From Bacillota bacterium (GTDB lineage: Bacteria > Bacillota > Clostridia > Lachnospirales > Lachnospiraceae): DNA of 17,125 nucleotides. Each line of letters starts with the position of its first letter. The first letter of the stretch is position 1. The notes beneath the pieces are model-generated. The model was not told the DNA's origin. It did no database searches and saw only the letters and a list, made by a program, of their open reading frames with translations. The DNA lies in contig JAEWHU010000035.1 in the NCBI GenBank assembly GCA_023387635.1, positions 1-17,125 of the forward strand, in the 5' to 3' direction. Below, one piece after another: positions 16,249 to 17,125 of this stretch. The position numbers were made by a program, and so were the translations under genes.

Positions 16249-16911
16249 TCAATAAAAGCGAAATATTATTTCTTTATATAAAGAAACAAAATATGCAACA
16301 GCATCACTTACTAAACTAAAAAATAATAAGAAAACAAATATAATCAACATCATTCCCACAAAAGTTGCAATAAGTGTTAAGGTTGCTTTCCCTAATGTAA
16401 AATCATGAATCATCATTACTGCACATATAACTAAGAATCCACACCATATTACAGAAAAAGAGTTAAGATAATAATAAAAAGCTCCTTCTTGGGCAGTCAT
16501 AAGATTACTAATAAAAGTCATAGGTAACTGAATCAAAACATATGGTGTAAGTGCATAACCAATTCCCATATAAATATCTTTCATCTTACCTTTCCCATCA
16601 AATAGAGTAGTAAGGCCCCAGTTGGCTAAACAACCGATTAATATAGGTGCTAAAAAACCTAATATTAATTCAATAATATTTACATATTCCCAGATTACTT
16701 TTATATATAAAAAACTCGTAAATTGTAATTTAAATATACTTGTTATTAATGATAATAGAATAATTATGTTTGCTGCTGCTACTGAACCTCGATTTTCATG
16801 TGTTAAATCCCAAAAGCCATCAAATGGATGTGTAATTACATACAAGGAATATTTTAAAGTTTTTCCTACATGAGTTATCTTTTCACGATTCACATGTGTT
16901 AATATCTTCAT
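16249..16911 (-). CDS. Yip1-family multi-pass membrane protein
   Basis: A 220-residue membrane protein with a cytoplasmic N-terminal stretch (about 1-43, containing HPFDGFWDLTHENRGS) followed by about five hydrophobic segments (44-62, 79-104, 112-136, 150-168, 175-201). GYALTPYVLIQLP at 118-130 is the conserved proline-containing helix of the Yip1 domain. The biochemical role of bacterial Yip1 proteins is not known to me. Its stop is 12 bases before the DUF5696 lipoprotein start. Its ATG overlaps the stop of the upstream gene as ATGA, so the three genes are very likely made together. A membrane partner for the lipoprotein or for the ABC transporter is a reasonable guess, not shown by sequence. 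GAGGTGG upstream of the ATG at 16911 supports the start. Confidence 0.8.
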   Translation of the reverse strand: MKILTHVNREKITHVGKTLKYSLYVITHPFDGFWDLTHENRGSVAAANIIILLSLITSIFKLQFTSFLYIKVIWEYVNIIELILGFLAPILIGCLANWGLTTLFDGKGKMKDIYMGIGYALTPYVLIQLPMTFISNLMTAQEGAFYYYLNSFSVIWCGFLVICAVMMIHDFTLGKATLTLIATFVGMMLIIFVFLLFFSLVSDAVAYFVSLYKEIIFRFY

Positions 16912-17125
16912 GCTTCATCCACCTCTTTCTTAATTTTCTTAATGGAACTAACCGTCACAGGTGTAAGCATTACAAGAAAGAAAATAGCAAAAATCCATCC
17001 AATGTTATCTTCAATCCACTCTTTACGGTATAATTGGAATGCCTTTGAATAATTATCATCATCTAGCTTCAATTCAAAATAATCCATAGCTTCCTTATAT
17101 CGTTCTTGTCTTAATAGATTGCGTC
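16908..17125 (-). CDS. C-terminal end of a membrane-anchored protein with TPR-like helices (5' end outside window)
   Basis: Only the last 72 residues are visible, so the main domain is unknown. The segment RQERYKEAMDYFELKLDD followed by SKAFQLYRKEWIEDN reads like a pair of amphipathic TPR-type helices. A single membrane helix follows (about GWIFAIFFLVMLTPVTV) and then a short lysine-rich tail ending KKEVDEA. The basic tail suggests the C-terminus is inside the cell and the TPR-like region outside. From memory, genes in this operon position in related bacteria often encode NHL-repeat (beta-propeller) proteins with such a C-terminus, but nothing in the visible part proves that here. It overlaps the Yip1 gene start by four bases (ATGA), pointing to translational coupling. 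Confidence 0.75.
   Translation of the reverse strand, partial: RNLLRQERYKEAMDYFELKLDDDNYSKAFQLYRKEWIEDNIGWIFAIFFLVMLTPVTVSSIKKIKKEVDEA

Noticed and set aside
1..17125. tRNA, rRNA, riboswitch or insertion sequence
   Set aside because: The gaps between genes are short and A+T-rich. None shows a tRNA-like fold, a conserved aptamer core, a transposase frame or terminal inverted repeats.

Overview
The window is an A+T-rich segment with strong AGGAGG-type ribosome binding sites, lipoprotein signal peptides and Gram-positive-style solute-binding lipoproteins. It looks like an anaerobic, plant-fibre-degrading member of the Firmicutes, probably Lachnospiraceae and close to Clostridium (Lachnoclostridium) phytofermentans. 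That assignment is an inference from gene style and content; no taxonomic marker is present. All twelve supported genes lie on the minus strand, so transcription runs from high to low coordinates. The window is essentially a xylan/arabinoxylan utilisation locus.

Right part (17125 to about 10320), in transcription order: the C-terminal end of a membrane protein with a TPR-like segment, a five-helix Yip1-family membrane protein, a large lipoprotein of the uncharacterised DUF5696 type, two CUT1-type ABC sugar permeases and a solute-binding lipoprotein. The genes overlap or are separated by 3 to 66 bases, so they form one operon. No transporter ATPase gene is present. A strong terminator hairpin follows the solute-binding gene.

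Middle part (10233 to 5436): a lipoprotein GH10 xylanase on an acidic tether, a lipoprotein GH43 with a C-terminal CBM6 (arabinoxylan arabinofuranosidase-like), and a GH43 without signal peptide (beta-xylosidase-like). This run ends at an 11-bp-stem terminator at 5383-5425.

Left part (5214 to 796): a lipoprotein CBM22-GH10 xylanase, a second signal-less GH43, and a short signal-less GH10, closed by a terminator at 724-765. Beyond it, a promoter (657-634) drives an iron-dependent alcohol dehydrogenase that is cut by the window edge.

How it fits together (inference from families and signals): the surface lipoproteins cut arabinoxylan at the cell envelope and remove arabinose side chains, the binding protein and two permeases import the oligosaccharides, and the cytoplasmic GH10 and two GH43 enzymes finish them to pentoses. 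The role of the DUF5696, Yip1 and TPR-like proteins that lead the operon is not known to me; they are the most promising material for new biology here. No RNA genes, CRISPR arrays, insertion sequences or riboswitches were seen, and no gene-free stretch exceeds about 220 bases.
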